Shown here in pieces: positions 28,945 to 38,388 of a stretch of 64,000 nt of DNA. Positions within the stretch are counted from its first letter, which is position 1. Every line of letters begins with the position of its first letter. The notes beneath the pieces were generated by a model. The model did not search any database and was not told the origin of the DNA. It worked only from the letters and a program-made list of their open reading frames with translations. This DNA is from Desulfamplus sp. (GTDB taxonomy: Bacteria; Desulfobacterota; Desulfobacteria; Desulfobacterales; Desulfobacteraceae). Position numbers and translations under genes: made by a program. Where the stretch lies: positions 1 to 64,000 of the forward strand of contig JADFZO010000001.1 in NCBI GenBank assembly GCA_015232465.1, written 5' to 3'.

Positions 28945-30690
28945 TTATTTTGTATCTAAGACATCACGAATAAGCATCTCTAAATTTTTTGTGATTAGCG
29001 GCTTTTCTACATATCTCTTAATCCCAATCTCCAATGCCAGCTCCTCTGATATTTTATGGCTATAACCTGTGCAGAGAATAATCGGAATATTTGGTCTAAT
29101 TTTAAGAGCTGCGGTTGCAAATTTATCACCCTCCATCTGTGGCATTGTCATATCTGTTATAATAAGATTAAAGCTATTTGGCTCGCTTTCAAAGGTGTTA
29201 AGTGCATCTATGCTGCTTATAAATGGAAAAACTTTATACCCCATGCCCTCTAAAATCGCCTTAGTAACATCTAATATCATCTGCTCATCATCAATAAGCA
29301 TGATTGACTCTGTGCCTAATTTTGTTGACTCTTTTCTCTTATCTGAGGCTGGTCTGCGGCTGCCATTTTTCTCAACCACTGGAAAATAGATGCGAAAAGT
29401 TGTCCCTTTACCAAGCTCGCTATCTACCTTTATGTAACCTTTATGCTCTTGGACCACAACATGGACAATCGCAAGTCCAAGCCCAGTTCCTTGACCCTCT
29501 TTTTTTGTTGTAAAGTAGGGATCAAAAATTTTTCCCTTAATATTGCTATCTATTCCAGAGCCAGTATCGCTGATTTCAAGCTCAAGATACTTTCCAAATT
29601 GATTGCTAATCTCAGGAATACACTCATCTTTTTGGCAATCAATCGCACGCAGATTTACAGCCAATAAGCCTCCGCTATCGCTCATTGCATGGTATGCGTT
29701 AGTGCAAAGATTCATTAAAAGTTGATGAATCTTAGTTGGATCAGCCATCATCTTTGCTGTGGATTCGATATTTACCTTAATCTCAATCGTAGTTGGAATT
29801 ATTGACCGAAGCAGCTTTAGGGTCTCTTTGACAGCGATTGATAGAGTCATGGGGTGCTGTTGCTGTTCAGGATCGTTTCTTCTGCTAAATGTCAATATCT
29901 GACGAATAAGATCAGCAGCCTTTTGTGCACTGTTAAGAATGTTGTCAATATAGGCAAGAGCCTTTCTTGAGTTATTCTCTTTTATGTAATTGCCTGCCAA
30001 TCTTGAGTAGCCAAAAATTCCTGATAAGATATTATTAAAATCATGTGCAATCCCGCCAGCAAGCGTTCCAATAGCCTCCATCTTTTGAGCCTGCAAAAGC
30101 CTTAATTTTACCTCCTCTTTTTCATGTTCAGCCTTAGCAAGCTCTGTAATATCTCTAAAAATTATGATTATATACGTATTCCCATCTATCTCTAACGATG
30201 AGGTGTTTATATCGCAGTAGATAGCCTCTCCAAAAGAGGTCTTCATCTCAATATGTCGTAGCTTTACCCTGTTATCAATGGAGTTGGATATAAGTTTTTC
30301 TAATATCTCACTCTTTTGGGGATCAGGAAACAGATTCCATATTTTAAGACTCTCCATGCTTTCATGCGAGTAGGCAAACATACGACAAGCAGTTCGATTA
30401 AAAAGATAAAAGCCTCCTGTGTTAATATCAACAAGAATTATTGCATCGCTTGTGCTGTTAAAGATCATGGAGAACTTTTTTTCGTTCTCTTCAGCCTTCT
30501 CCTTTGCAAGAGATAGGTATTTAATCTGTTTTTGCAGTTGCGGAAAATAGCTTTTTCTGAGCGAACCCTCCCCAAGCCCTACAATTTTGCTCCTTAAATC
30601 CTCTTTAGGATTATCTTGAAGCCCATTTTGCAGAGTCTTAATTTCGCTTAAATTGGTTTTAAGCTCATTATTGTCAGAAGAGTTTTGCAT
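28945..30690 (-). CDS. Hybrid sensor histidine kinase (PAS-HisKA-HATPase-REC)
   Basis: AGGIAHDFNNILSGIFGYSRL, DTGSGID, GTGLGLAIVHVVV, REC LIITDMTMPQMEGDKFA. Confidence 0.95.
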   Translation of the reverse strand: MQNSSDNNELKTNLSEIKTLQNGLQDNPKEDLRSKIVGLGEGSLRKSYFPQLQKQIKYLSLAKEKAEENEKKFSMIFNSTSDAIILVDINTGGFYLFNRTACRMFAYSHESMESLKIWNLFPDPQKSEILEKLISNSIDNRVKLRHIEMKTSFGEAIYCDINTSSLEIDGNTYIIIIFRDITELAKAEHEKEEVKLRLLQAQKMEAIGTLAGGIAHDFNNILSGIFGYSRLAGNYIKENNSRKALAYIDNILNSAQKAADLIRQILTFSRRNDPEQQQHPMTLSIAVKETLKLLRSIIPTTIEIKVNIESTAKMMADPTKIHQLLMNLCTNAYHAMSDSGGLLAVNLRAIDCQKDECIPEISNQFGKYLELEISDTGSGIDSNIKGKIFDPYFTTKKEGQGTGLGLAIVHVVVQEHKGYIKVDSELGKGTTFRIYFPVVEKNGSRRPASDKRKESTKLGTESIMLIDDEQMILDVTKAILEGMGYKVFPFISSIDALNTFESEPNSFNLIITDMTMPQMEGDKFATAALKIRPNIPIILCTGYSHKISEELALEIGIKRYVEKPLITKNLEMLIRDVLDTK

Positions 30691-31870
30691 AAATTTTCTC
30701 TACATCCTCTTGTGTTGGCATAACTGGATTTGTAAGAACACATGGGTCTGAAAGTGCAAAATTGGCAAGCTGAGAGATGCTCTCCTTTTTAATACCCATC
30801 TGTGATAGCTTTGTGTTGATTCCAACCCCTTTTCTAAGTTCACGCACTCTATCTACAAGATTTTGGCGTACAATATCTAAATTTGGCAGCACCTCATCAC
30901 CATCTAAATTATAATCATTATTAGTAACTTTAACACCCATTGCATTTGCAATATCGCAATATTTTTTAGCAGCATATTTAAAGTTGTAGTCAACAGCATG
31001 TTCAAGCAAAATAGCGTTACATTCACCATGAGCAAGATCAAAAGATCCGCCTAAACTGTGAGCCATAGAGTGAACAATCCCAAGACTTGCGTTAGAAAAT
31101 GCAAGACCAGCAAGAAGACTTGCAAGCATCATCTGGTATCTGTACTCTATGTTATCAGGCGAGTTATATGCACCTTGAATATTATTGTTAATTAATTCAA
31201 TAGCTTTTATAGCATTTATATCTGTAATTGTAGAGCTTGCGTTAGATACATAAGCCTCAAAAGCGTGAACTAAGGCATCAATTCCAGTCTCTGCCGTAAG
31301 TTTTGGGGACATAGTTATAGTTGTCATAGGGTCAATTATGGCAAGGTCTGGAACCATTGATTTACTTATAATAGCAATTTTAACTTTACGTTTTGTATCT
31401 CCAATAATTGCAAATTGGGAAATATCAGCAGCTGTTCCAGCAGTTGTAGGGATACAAATAAGGGGGGGACCAGGAATAGTAACTTTATCAACCCCCTCAA
31501 ACTCAAGAATATCAGCCTCGTTAGTGCTTACAATCCCAATCCCTTTTGCACAATCCATTGGACTGCCTCCGCCAACTGCAACAATAAGATCGCACGACTC
31601 TTTTAAAAATAGGGCAGCCCCAGCCATCACCTCATAATCTTTTGGATTTGGGGTAACATCGCTAAAGACAACACTCTTTAAGCCATAAGATGTTAATGAT
31701 TCGACCACTTTATCAACCCAGCCAGCAGAGATCACGCCATTATCAGTAACTACCAACACTCTGTTTATCCCAAAATTACTAACATACCCCCCAACTGTCT
31801 TAAGAGCATCTACCCCAATAAGAAACTCAGGGGCTACAAATTTCCTTAGCTCGCCTATGTTTGAGTCCAT
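30674..31870 (-). CDS. Iron-containing alcohol dehydrogenase
   Basis: VGGGSPMDCAKGIG, PTTAGTAADISQFA, GIVHSMAHSLGG, HGECNAILL. Confidence 0.95.
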   Translation of the reverse strand: MDSNIGELRKFVAPEFLIGVDALKTVGGYVSNFGINRVLVVTDNGVISAGWVDKVVESLTSYGLKSVVFSDVTPNPKDYEVMAGAALFLKESCDLIVAVGGGSPMDCAKGIGIVSTNEADILEFEGVDKVTIPGPPLICIPTTAGTAADISQFAIIGDTKRKVKIAIISKSMVPDLAIIDPMTTITMSPKLTAETGIDALVHAFEAYVSNASSTITDINAIKAIELINNNIQGAYNSPDNIEYRYQMMLASLLAGLAFSNASLGIVHSMAHSLGGSFDLAHGECNAILLEHAVDYNFKYAAKKYCDIANAMGVKVTNNDYNLDGDEVLPNLDIVRQNLVDRVRELRKGVGINTKLSQMGIKKESISQLANFALSDPCVLTNPVMPTQEDVEKIYAKLF

Positions 31871-32042
31871 ACAACCTCCTGTAATTTATGAGTTTTCAAT
31901 TTGATTTACATCTCCTTATGTCTCAAATTTCGATTGCATTGAACTTTTAAATAATCTTCTGGCTATTAATGGTTGATTTATATCATTAGAACTCTTATTT
32001 ATCCAAACACTATTTTTTTATCAGCTAAACGCACCTAAACTT

Positions 32043-33848
32043 TTGACAAAGAGAAACAGGAAATTCTTGGAGTATCAAAATATGGAAACAAGATGGCAAA
32101 TTCTCAATCCAGACCCTGAAAAGATCGATAAAATCTCAAAAGTTATTGGCTGCAATGAGATTGTCTCAAAGCTGCTTGTAAATCGCGGAATCAAAACTCC
32201 AGAAGAGGCTTTTAAATTCTTAAATCCAAGTTTTGAGCACCTTACAGAGCCGTTTCTACTCAAAGATATGCAAAAGGCTGTTGAGAGGATTTATACAGCA
32301 ATCTGCAATAAAGAGAGGATTTTAATTTTTGGAGATTTTGATGCTGACGGAATCACAGCCACAACAACTCTAAACGATTTTTTTAGCTATGTTGGGGCTG
32401 ATGTCTCGTGGTATATTCCGCACAGAATCAAAGAGGGTTATAGCCTTAAACTTCAACATATTGATATGGCAGTAAAACAAAGATGTGATCTTTTAATTAC
32501 AGTAGATTGCGGCTCAGATAGCCACGAGGCAGTTAAGGCAGCTACAAAAGAGGATATTGATATTATCATCACAGATCACCATGAAATATCTAACTCTCCA
32601 CCACCAGCGTATGCAATTGTAAATCCTAAGCAGCAGGGGTGTCAATCAGGATTGAGTAACCTTGCAGGTGTTGGAGTTGCCTTTTATTTGGTTGTGGCTT
32701 TAAGAAGTTATCTAAGATCAAAAGGTTTTTGGGAGGATATTAGTGAGCCAAATCTTGTTGATTATTGCGATCTTTTTGCTATTGGCACAATTGCCGATAT
32801 GGTGCCGCTTAAAGCTGAAAACAGAATTTTATCAAGGGCTGGAATATTAACAATAAAGCGGGGAAAACGTGTTGGGTTAAACTCGCTCATAAATAGCAGC
32901 GGCATTGATCAAAGATACATCAACTCTGATGACATTGCCTTTAAAATTGCACCTAAGATAAACGCTGCTGGCAGAATATCTCACTCTCGAATCTGCGTTG
33001 ATCTTTTATCTGAAAAGAGTAGCTCAAAAGCTGAACAGACAGCATTTATTTTAGAGGAGCTAAATAAAAGAAGACAAGAGCTTGAAAGAGCGATTATAGA
33101 AGATATTGAAAATAGGATTATTCGCGATCCAAATATTATAAAAAAAGCATCAATTGTGATGGCAGATAGGAGCTGGAGTCAGGGGGTTTTGGGCATTGCA
33201 GCATCAAGGGTTGCAAAAAAGTATTTTTGCCCAGTTGTGCTCATATCAACAGCCCCCATTAATGCTAATAACGCTTTAAACTCAAATCTTGTAACTGGCT
33301 CATGCAGAAGCATTGGCACAATAAATATCCATGATGCACTCTCAAAATCCTCTGATCTGCTTGAAAGTTTTGGAGGGCACAAAATGGCTGCTGGAATCTC
33401 AATTAAGCCTGAAAATATCGAAAAATTCTCAGAAAATTTTAACAGTGCTGTTCTAAGTCTATTAAACGGGGAAGATGATTTAACAAAATCTGAAATGGTA
33501 TTTGATACGCACCTTAATTTTAATGAGATTACAGATAAATTGCTCAATGAGATTGATATGTTAAGACCATTTGGCACAGATAACCCTGAGCCGTTTTTTT
33601 GCACATATAATGTTAAAGTTCTATCAAGCATTATGATAGCCTCAAAACATAGAAAGATGGTGCTTGAGCAGATAAGTTCTAAAGATGGGCAAAAAAGCAC
33701 AATTGATGCAATGCAGTTTAATGCAGTATTGCCAATGGAGTCAGATACAAATATCATACCAAATAGATTTGATAAAATAGCCTTTAAACTAAAGATAGAT
33801 AGGTTTAGTGGCAAAAATAAGCCTCAAATAGTTATTGAATCGGTTTAA
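32043..33848 (+). CDS. recJ: Single-stranded-DNA-specific exonuclease RecJ (true start possibly ATG at 32082)
   Basis: FGDFDADGITATT, DCGS, TDHHEI, GTIADMVPL, INAAGRI, ESFGGHKMAAG. Confidence 0.95.
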   Translation: MTKRNRKFLEYQNMETRWQILNPDPEKIDKISKVIGCNEIVSKLLVNRGIKTPEEAFKFLNPSFEHLTEPFLLKDMQKAVERIYTAICNKERILIFGDFDADGITATTTLNDFFSYVGADVSWYIPHRIKEGYSLKLQHIDMAVKQRCDLLITVDCGSDSHEAVKAATKEDIDIIITDHHEISNSPPPAYAIVNPKQQGCQSGLSNLAGVGVAFYLVVALRSYLRSKGFWEDISEPNLVDYCDLFAIGTIADMVPLKAENRILSRAGILTIKRGKRVGLNSLINSSGIDQRYINSDDIAFKIAPKINAAGRISHSRICVDLLSEKSSSKAEQTAFILEELNKRRQELERAIIEDIENRIIRDPNIIKKASIVMADRSWSQGVLGIAASRVAKKYFCPVVLISTAPINANNALNSNLVTGSCRSIGTINIHDALSKSSDLLESFGGHKMAAGISIKPENIEKFSENFNSAVLSLLNGEDDLTKSEMVFDTHLNFNEITDKLLNEIDMLRPFGTDNPEPFFCTYNVKVLSSIMIASKHRKMVLEQISSKDGQKSTIDAMQFNAVLPMESDTNIIPNRFDKIAFKLKIDRFSGKNKPQIVIESV

Positions 33849-33902
33849 CAGATATCAAAGTTGCTCACAAAAACAAAATAAGATAAAAAGGAGATACAAC
33901 TG

Positions 33903-35090
33903 ATGAGATCAATAAAAGATATTAATGTTGCTGGCAAAAGAGTTATGGTTCGTGTTGATTACAATCTGCCAATGGATAAAGATTTAAATATCACTGATGA
34001 TAATAGAATCGTGCAAACTCTGCCTTTAATTAAATATCTTATTCAAAATAGAGCAAAAGTTATCCTTATATCCCACTTAGGACGACCAAAAGGCAAGGTT
34101 GATCCTGCTCTATCTTTAAAGCCAGCATCAATTAGACTTGGCGAGCTTATTGGTCAACGTGTTGGATTTGTGGCTGACTGCATAGGTGATGAGGTTAAAA
34201 AAAAGGTGGCTGAACTCAAAGAGGGTGATACTCTTTTGCTTGAAAATTTGCGGTTTCACAGTGGCGAAAAGACCTCTGACCCTGATTTTGTAAGCCAGTT
34301 GTCAGCTTTGTGCGATGTTTATGTAAATGATGCTTTTGCTGTCTCGCACAGACAGGAGGCATCTATAACTGCACTTCCCTTGATTGTTAAAGAGTCTGCT
34401 GCTGGATTTTTGCTTGAAAAGGAGCTTTTATCTTATCAAAATGCAATGGCAAATCCAGCAAGACCTTTAGTTGCAGTGGTTGGCGGTGCTAAGGTCTCAA
34501 GCAAATTGGCTGCACTTGAAAATATGCTTAAATGCGTTGATACACTCATAATTGGCGGGGCAATGGCAAACACTTTTCTTAAAAGTCAAGGGGTTGATGT
34601 TGGGGCATCTTTAGTTGAAGCTGAACTTGTTGAGACTGCTGCAAAAATAGTTAAAGATGCTCAAGAAAAGGGGGTAAAACTTCAACTTCCAGTTGATCTT
34701 ATTTTTGCATCAAAGTTTGATAAAGATGCACAAAAGACCTCTATTGATGTTGGTAACCCTGCCCCTGAAGGTTGGATAGCTCTTGATATTGGAGAGAAGA
34801 GCTGCCAAGTTTTTGCAAATCTGATAGCTGGTGCAAAGACAATTGTTTGGAACGGTCCTATGGGCGTTTTTGAGATGGATAGATTTTCTCAAGGAACTTG
34901 CAGTGTTGCTTGGGCAATTGCTAATGCTTCTGCTTTTTCTGTTGTTGGCGGAGGAGATACTGGGGTGGCGGCTAAAGTTTGCAAAGTTGATGATAAAATA
35001 AGCTACATCTCAACTGGAGGCGGAGCCTTTCTTCATCTAATGGAGGGAAAAGAGCTTCCCGGTGTTGTGGCTCTTAAGGCAAGACGATAA
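33903..35090 (+). CDS. pgk: Phosphoglycerate kinase
   Basis: VMVRVDYNLPMD, SHLGRPKGK, VVGGAKVSSK, WNGPMGVFEMD, STGGGAFL. Confidence 0.98.
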   Translation: MRSIKDINVAGKRVMVRVDYNLPMDKDLNITDDNRIVQTLPLIKYLIQNRAKVILISHLGRPKGKVDPALSLKPASIRLGELIGQRVGFVADCIGDEVKKKVAELKEGDTLLLENLRFHSGEKTSDPDFVSQLSALCDVYVNDAFAVSHRQEASITALPLIVKESAAGFLLEKELLSYQNAMANPARPLVAVVGGAKVSSKLAALENMLKCVDTLIIGGAMANTFLKSQGVDVGASLVEAELVETAAKIVKDAQEKGVKLQLPVDLIFASKFDKDAQKTSIDVGNPAPEGWIALDIGEKSCQVFANLIAGAKTIVWNGPMGVFEMDRFSQGTCSVAWAIANASAFSVVGGGDTGVAAKVCKVDDKISYISTGGGAFLHLMEGKELPGVVALKARR

Positions 35091-35117
35091 TTAATTTAGA
35101 AATTTCAACATAACTGA

Positions 35118-35612
35118 TTAGCTTTGAGCTGATCCGTTATCCTTTTTAATCTTTTCTGACACAATATGTCTTAGCGTCTCATAAGCTACCTCTTTTTTCA
35201 TACCATGGCATGAGTTTGCCATGGTATCCCAATTTTCAGGGTGGGTTACAACTGTCTGTATGAAGGGCCAACTTCTGCACATTCGAGGTTTTACAGAGTG
35301 GATAGTGCACTGCTTCTTATCGTCAAAAAATATACATCTACCAGTTTCTGACTGACTTAAAACATACTTTGAGCCAGATTTATCACAAAATTTTGCTCTA
35401 AACTCAATTGGATCGCATTGGATAAAGTTGGCTATTTTTTCAATATCCTCGTCAGTAACGTATGTGCCACCAAAGCCTTTGCAACAATCTCCACACATGA
35501 CACATTGAAAAATATCGTCAGATGTTTTGTAGTCAGAATCCACGCCTGCCCTCCATAGCTCGTTGCATTGTAACCTGATCAACATATTGCAAATCACCAC
35601 CCATAGGGACAC
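35118..35612 (-). CDS. YkgJ-family Cys-cluster protein (start uncertain)
   Basis: FQCVMCGDCCKGFGG, GRCIFFDDKKQCTIHSVKPRMCRSWPF. Confidence 0.85.
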   Translation of the reverse strand: MSLWVVICNMLIRLQCNELWRAGVDSDYKTSDDIFQCVMCGDCCKGFGGTYVTDEDIEKIANFIQCDPIEFRAKFCDKSGSKYVLSQSETGRCIFFDDKKQCTIHSVKPRMCRSWPFIQTVVTHPENWDTMANSCHGMKKEVAYETLRHIVSEKIKKDNGSAQS

Positions 35613-36153
35613 CAGAGGCTATTCTTGAGATTATCATGTCTCTATTTTTTAAGTTTTTAAGGAGAATTTTAAGATTATCAAAGATGTATGAAGCTGTTGC
35701 CTCGCCCTCAACATCTGTGCCAGTAGCAATAATGACCTCTCTAATATCGTTTGATCTTGCCCTTAAAAAAAGCTCTTTAATTCTGATCTCATCAGGACCA
35801 ATGCCGTCCATAGGAGATAGTGCCCCACCTAAAATGTGATAAAGCCCCTTAAACACACCTGATTTTTCAATTGCTGCCATGTCAGTTGGACTCTCAACAA
35901 CACAGATAATAGAGCCATCTCTGTTCATGTTGCTGCATATTTTGCAATGCTCTGTGTCAGTAAGGGCAAAGCATTTTGAGCAGAGTTTAACTTTTTGTCT
36001 TAACTCAATAATATCTGATGCAATTGCTTCAGCTTCGTGCATCGGAGCATGAAGAATGTGCAGAGCTAATCTTTCTGCTGTTTTGCGTCCTATTCCAGGA
36101 AGAGTTGAGAGGCTCTTTATCAGCTTTAATATAGATTCTGGATAGTAGTTCAA
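35533..36153 (-). CDS. recR: Recombination mediator RecR
   Basis: LPGIGRKTAERLALHIL, four-Cys zinc finger, Toprim VVESPTDMAAIEKSGVFKGLYHILGG. Confidence 0.97.
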   Translation of the reverse strand: MNYYPESILKLIKSLSTLPGIGRKTAERLALHILHAPMHEAEAIASDIIELRQKVKLCSKCFALTDTEHCKICSNMNRDGSIICVVESPTDMAAIEKSGVFKGLYHILGGALSPMDGIGPDEIRIKELFLRARSNDIREVIIATGTDVEGEATASYIFDNLKILLKNLKNRDMIISRIASGVPMGGDLQYVDQVTMQRAMEGRRGF

Positions 36154-36154
36154 A

Positions 36155-36478
36155 TTACATCAAACCAGGTATGTTTAATCCACCAGTCAGTTTTCCCATC
36201 TCTGAGGAGACCATCTCTTGAGATTTTACCAAAGCATCGTTTACTGCTGCTAAAATTAAATCTTGAAGCATCTCAATATCTTCTGGATCAACAACCTCTT
36301 TTTCAAGAGATATTGACTCAATTTTTTGCCCACCATTTGCAACCACCTTCACCATGCCACCGCCAGCAGTAGCCTCAACAGTCTTTGCTGCTAACTCTTC
36401 TTGCATCTTTAGCATCTTTTTTTGAAGTTGCTGGGCTTGCTTCATCATGTTACCCATATTTCCACCAAAATTTTTCAT
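36155..36478 (-). CDS. YbaB/EbfC nucleoid-associated protein
   Basis: [23 protein letters not shown]; between dnaX and recR as is common. Confidence 0.95.
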   Translation of the reverse strand: MKNFGGNMGNMMKQAQQLQKKMLKMQEELAAKTVEATAGGGMVKVVANGGQKIESISLEKEVVDPEDIEMLQDLILAAVNDALVKSQEMVSSEMGKLTGGLNIPGLM

Positions 36479-36507
36479 TTTTCTCTCCTATTTAGTTATA
36501 ACTATTT

Positions 36508-38007
36508 TTAATTATTAACATTTTTAAATTTAACATCAACAATATTGCCTGAAAAAATCCTCATAGCATGGGTAACAAGTGGATGTCCCATTGCCTCATG
36601 TTTTAGCCTCTCCTCTTCTTGATGTTGAGATTTAGTATCAATAGGGTTAGTTTGAATTTTAACAGGTTCAGCCTCCTTATTATTTATAACCCCGCTCACT
36701 CTATTTTCAATATTAGGATTTGGCTTATTATTTGGAGCATCAATTTTATCGCTTATCTTATTATCAATTATCTCATTTGGAGTTACACTTGACTTTGGTG
36801 TAAAACTCTCAACCTGCTCTCGTGATATAATATGCTCTTGTGCCAGCTCTCTACCCTCCCCAATCTTGCCAGCAAGCAGATCAAGTCTTTTGATAAGCTC
36901 ATCAATTTCAATACCAGGTCTTATCTGGATAATTTTGAGCATCACCATCTCAAGAGCAACCCTTGTGTTAGATGCAAACTTAATAAGCTGCTCCTCTTTT
37001 AAAAGGGTATTTAAAATTTGAGTCAGATAGAGAACAGAGAAATTAGATACCATCTTTTCAATAATATCTCTGTCACTCTCAGTAATATCAACAACATCAC
37101 TGTTTTTACTGCAAGCCTTAATAACAGCAAAATTGCGAAAATGTTTTATAATAGCACTATAAAATTTTTTTAAATCTAATCCAAGATCATTGATTCTATT
37201 GATAAGCTCAAGCACAGAGGCAACATTATAGTTTAAAATAGAGTCAGATAGATCAAAGGTGATCTTTTTATCTATGATTCCAAGATTATTAATAATAGTA
37301 TCAAAATCTATCTCTTTTGTCTGGCTGCTTGATAAAACTCTATCAAGCAGACTTAAAGAGTCTCTTATTGAGCCGTCAGCCTCTGAAGCCACAAGATCAA
37401 TGCTCTCTTGCGAGATTATAAAATTCTCTTTAGTGCAAAGCCTCTGAAGATGGGCTGATATTTGGGCAAGTTTGACTCTGCCTAAATCATGACGCTGGCA
37501 TCTTGATAAAATTGTGATTGGGATTTTATGCGATTCTGTGGTTGCAAATATGAACATTACATGATCTGGCGGCTCTTCTAAAGTCTTTAGAAGTGCGTTA
37601 AAAGCTGCTGTGCTTAACATGTGAACCTCATCAATAATATAGATTTTCAATCTTGATGTGGTTGGCATGTAGGTTACATTGGCACGAAGCTCTCGTATCT
37701 GATCTACGCTGTTGTTAGATGCTCCATCAATTTCAAAGACATCAGAAGAGTTTCCAGAAGTGATGCTTTTGCAAGATTTGCAGATATTACACGGATTAGG
37801 GGTTGGTCCCTCTTGGCAGTTCATCGCTTTTGCCATTATTCGAGCAATAGTGGTTTTTCCTGTGCCTCGTGGACCTGTCAGAAGTATTGCGTGAGCAACG
37901 CGATTTGATGATATTGCATTAGATAGGGTTGTTGTAACATGCTCTTGACCAATAACCTCTTGAAATGTTTGGGGTCTGTATTTGAGGGCTAATACTTTAT
38001 AGGACAT
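36508..38007 (-). CDS. dnaX: DNA polymerase III subunit gamma/tau
   Basis: YRPQTFQEVIGQEHV, GPRGTGKTTIARIMAKAMNC, zinc-binding Cys cluster, IIDEVHMLSTAAFNALLKTLEEPP. Confidence 0.97.
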   Translation of the reverse strand: MSYKVLALKYRPQTFQEVIGQEHVTTTLSNAISSNRVAHAILLTGPRGTGKTTIARIMAKAMNCQEGPTPNPCNICKSCKSITSGNSSDVFEIDGASNNSVDQIRELRANVTYMPTTSRLKIYIIDEVHMLSTAAFNALLKTLEEPPDHVMFIFATTESHKIPITILSRCQRHDLGRVKLAQISAHLQRLCTKENFIISQESIDLVASEADGSIRDSLSLLDRVLSSSQTKEIDFDTIINNLGIIDKKITFDLSDSILNYNVASVLELINRINDLGLDLKKFYSAIIKHFRNFAVIKACSKNSDVVDITESDRDIIEKMVSNFSVLYLTQILNTLLKEEQLIKFASNTRVALEMVMLKIIQIRPGIEIDELIKRLDLLAGKIGEGRELAQEHIISREQVESFTPKSSVTPNEIIDNKISDKIDAPNNKPNPNIENRVSGVINNKEAEPVKIQTNPIDTKSQHQEEERLKHEAMGHPLVTHAMRIFSGNIVDVKFKNVNN

Positions 38008-38245
38008 CTTATTTCTTAGTTGAACCTGATAATTTAGTTAGTTTTATATTAGGGATTCTCTATTGTTCTCTTTGCAATTCTCATCTTTAGCGAGACATTT
38101 TAAACTTTTTCATTTTTTTGAATACTATTAATAAAACAATATCATGTCAATAATAAGGATCAACTTCTCATATCTTTCTTGATATTCATCAGTAGATAAT
38201 AGATAATAAATGGTTAAGAGATTGTTTATCTGAATCAGTATATTC

Positions 38246-38299
38246 AGGATAGAAGGATATTTCAAGGATTTTGCTTTATCCTGTTCTATCCTTTTTTTA
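38246..38299 (+). terminator. Terminator-like hairpin in pfaD-like gene leader
   Basis: AGGATAGAAGGATA ... TATCCTgTTCTATCCT followed by TTTTTTT; no + strand gene immediately upstream. Confidence 0.5.
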
Positions 38300-38388
38300 T
38301 TTTGGGTATTCTGATTCTAATTTTTGAGGTTAAAAGTCGTTTTTGTGGCAGTTTTTAAAATATATCAATCAAGGGGGCAAAAAGGGTA

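Noticed and set aside
33179-33814. 211-aa minus-strand ORF
   Set aside because: Antisense to recJ, no motif, no RBS evidence.
35533-35612. 80-bp overlap of recR and the YkgJ-family gene as a functional overlap
   Set aside because: The YkgJ N-terminus MSLWVVICNMLIRLQCNELWRAG looks non-conserved; a GTG start at VDSDYKTSDD would nearly remove the overlap.
36508-38007. dnaX programmed frameshift
   Set aside because: An A-rich stretch encodes DLKKFY within the domain III region, but no clear heptamer plus stop arrangement comparable to the E. coli site was found.
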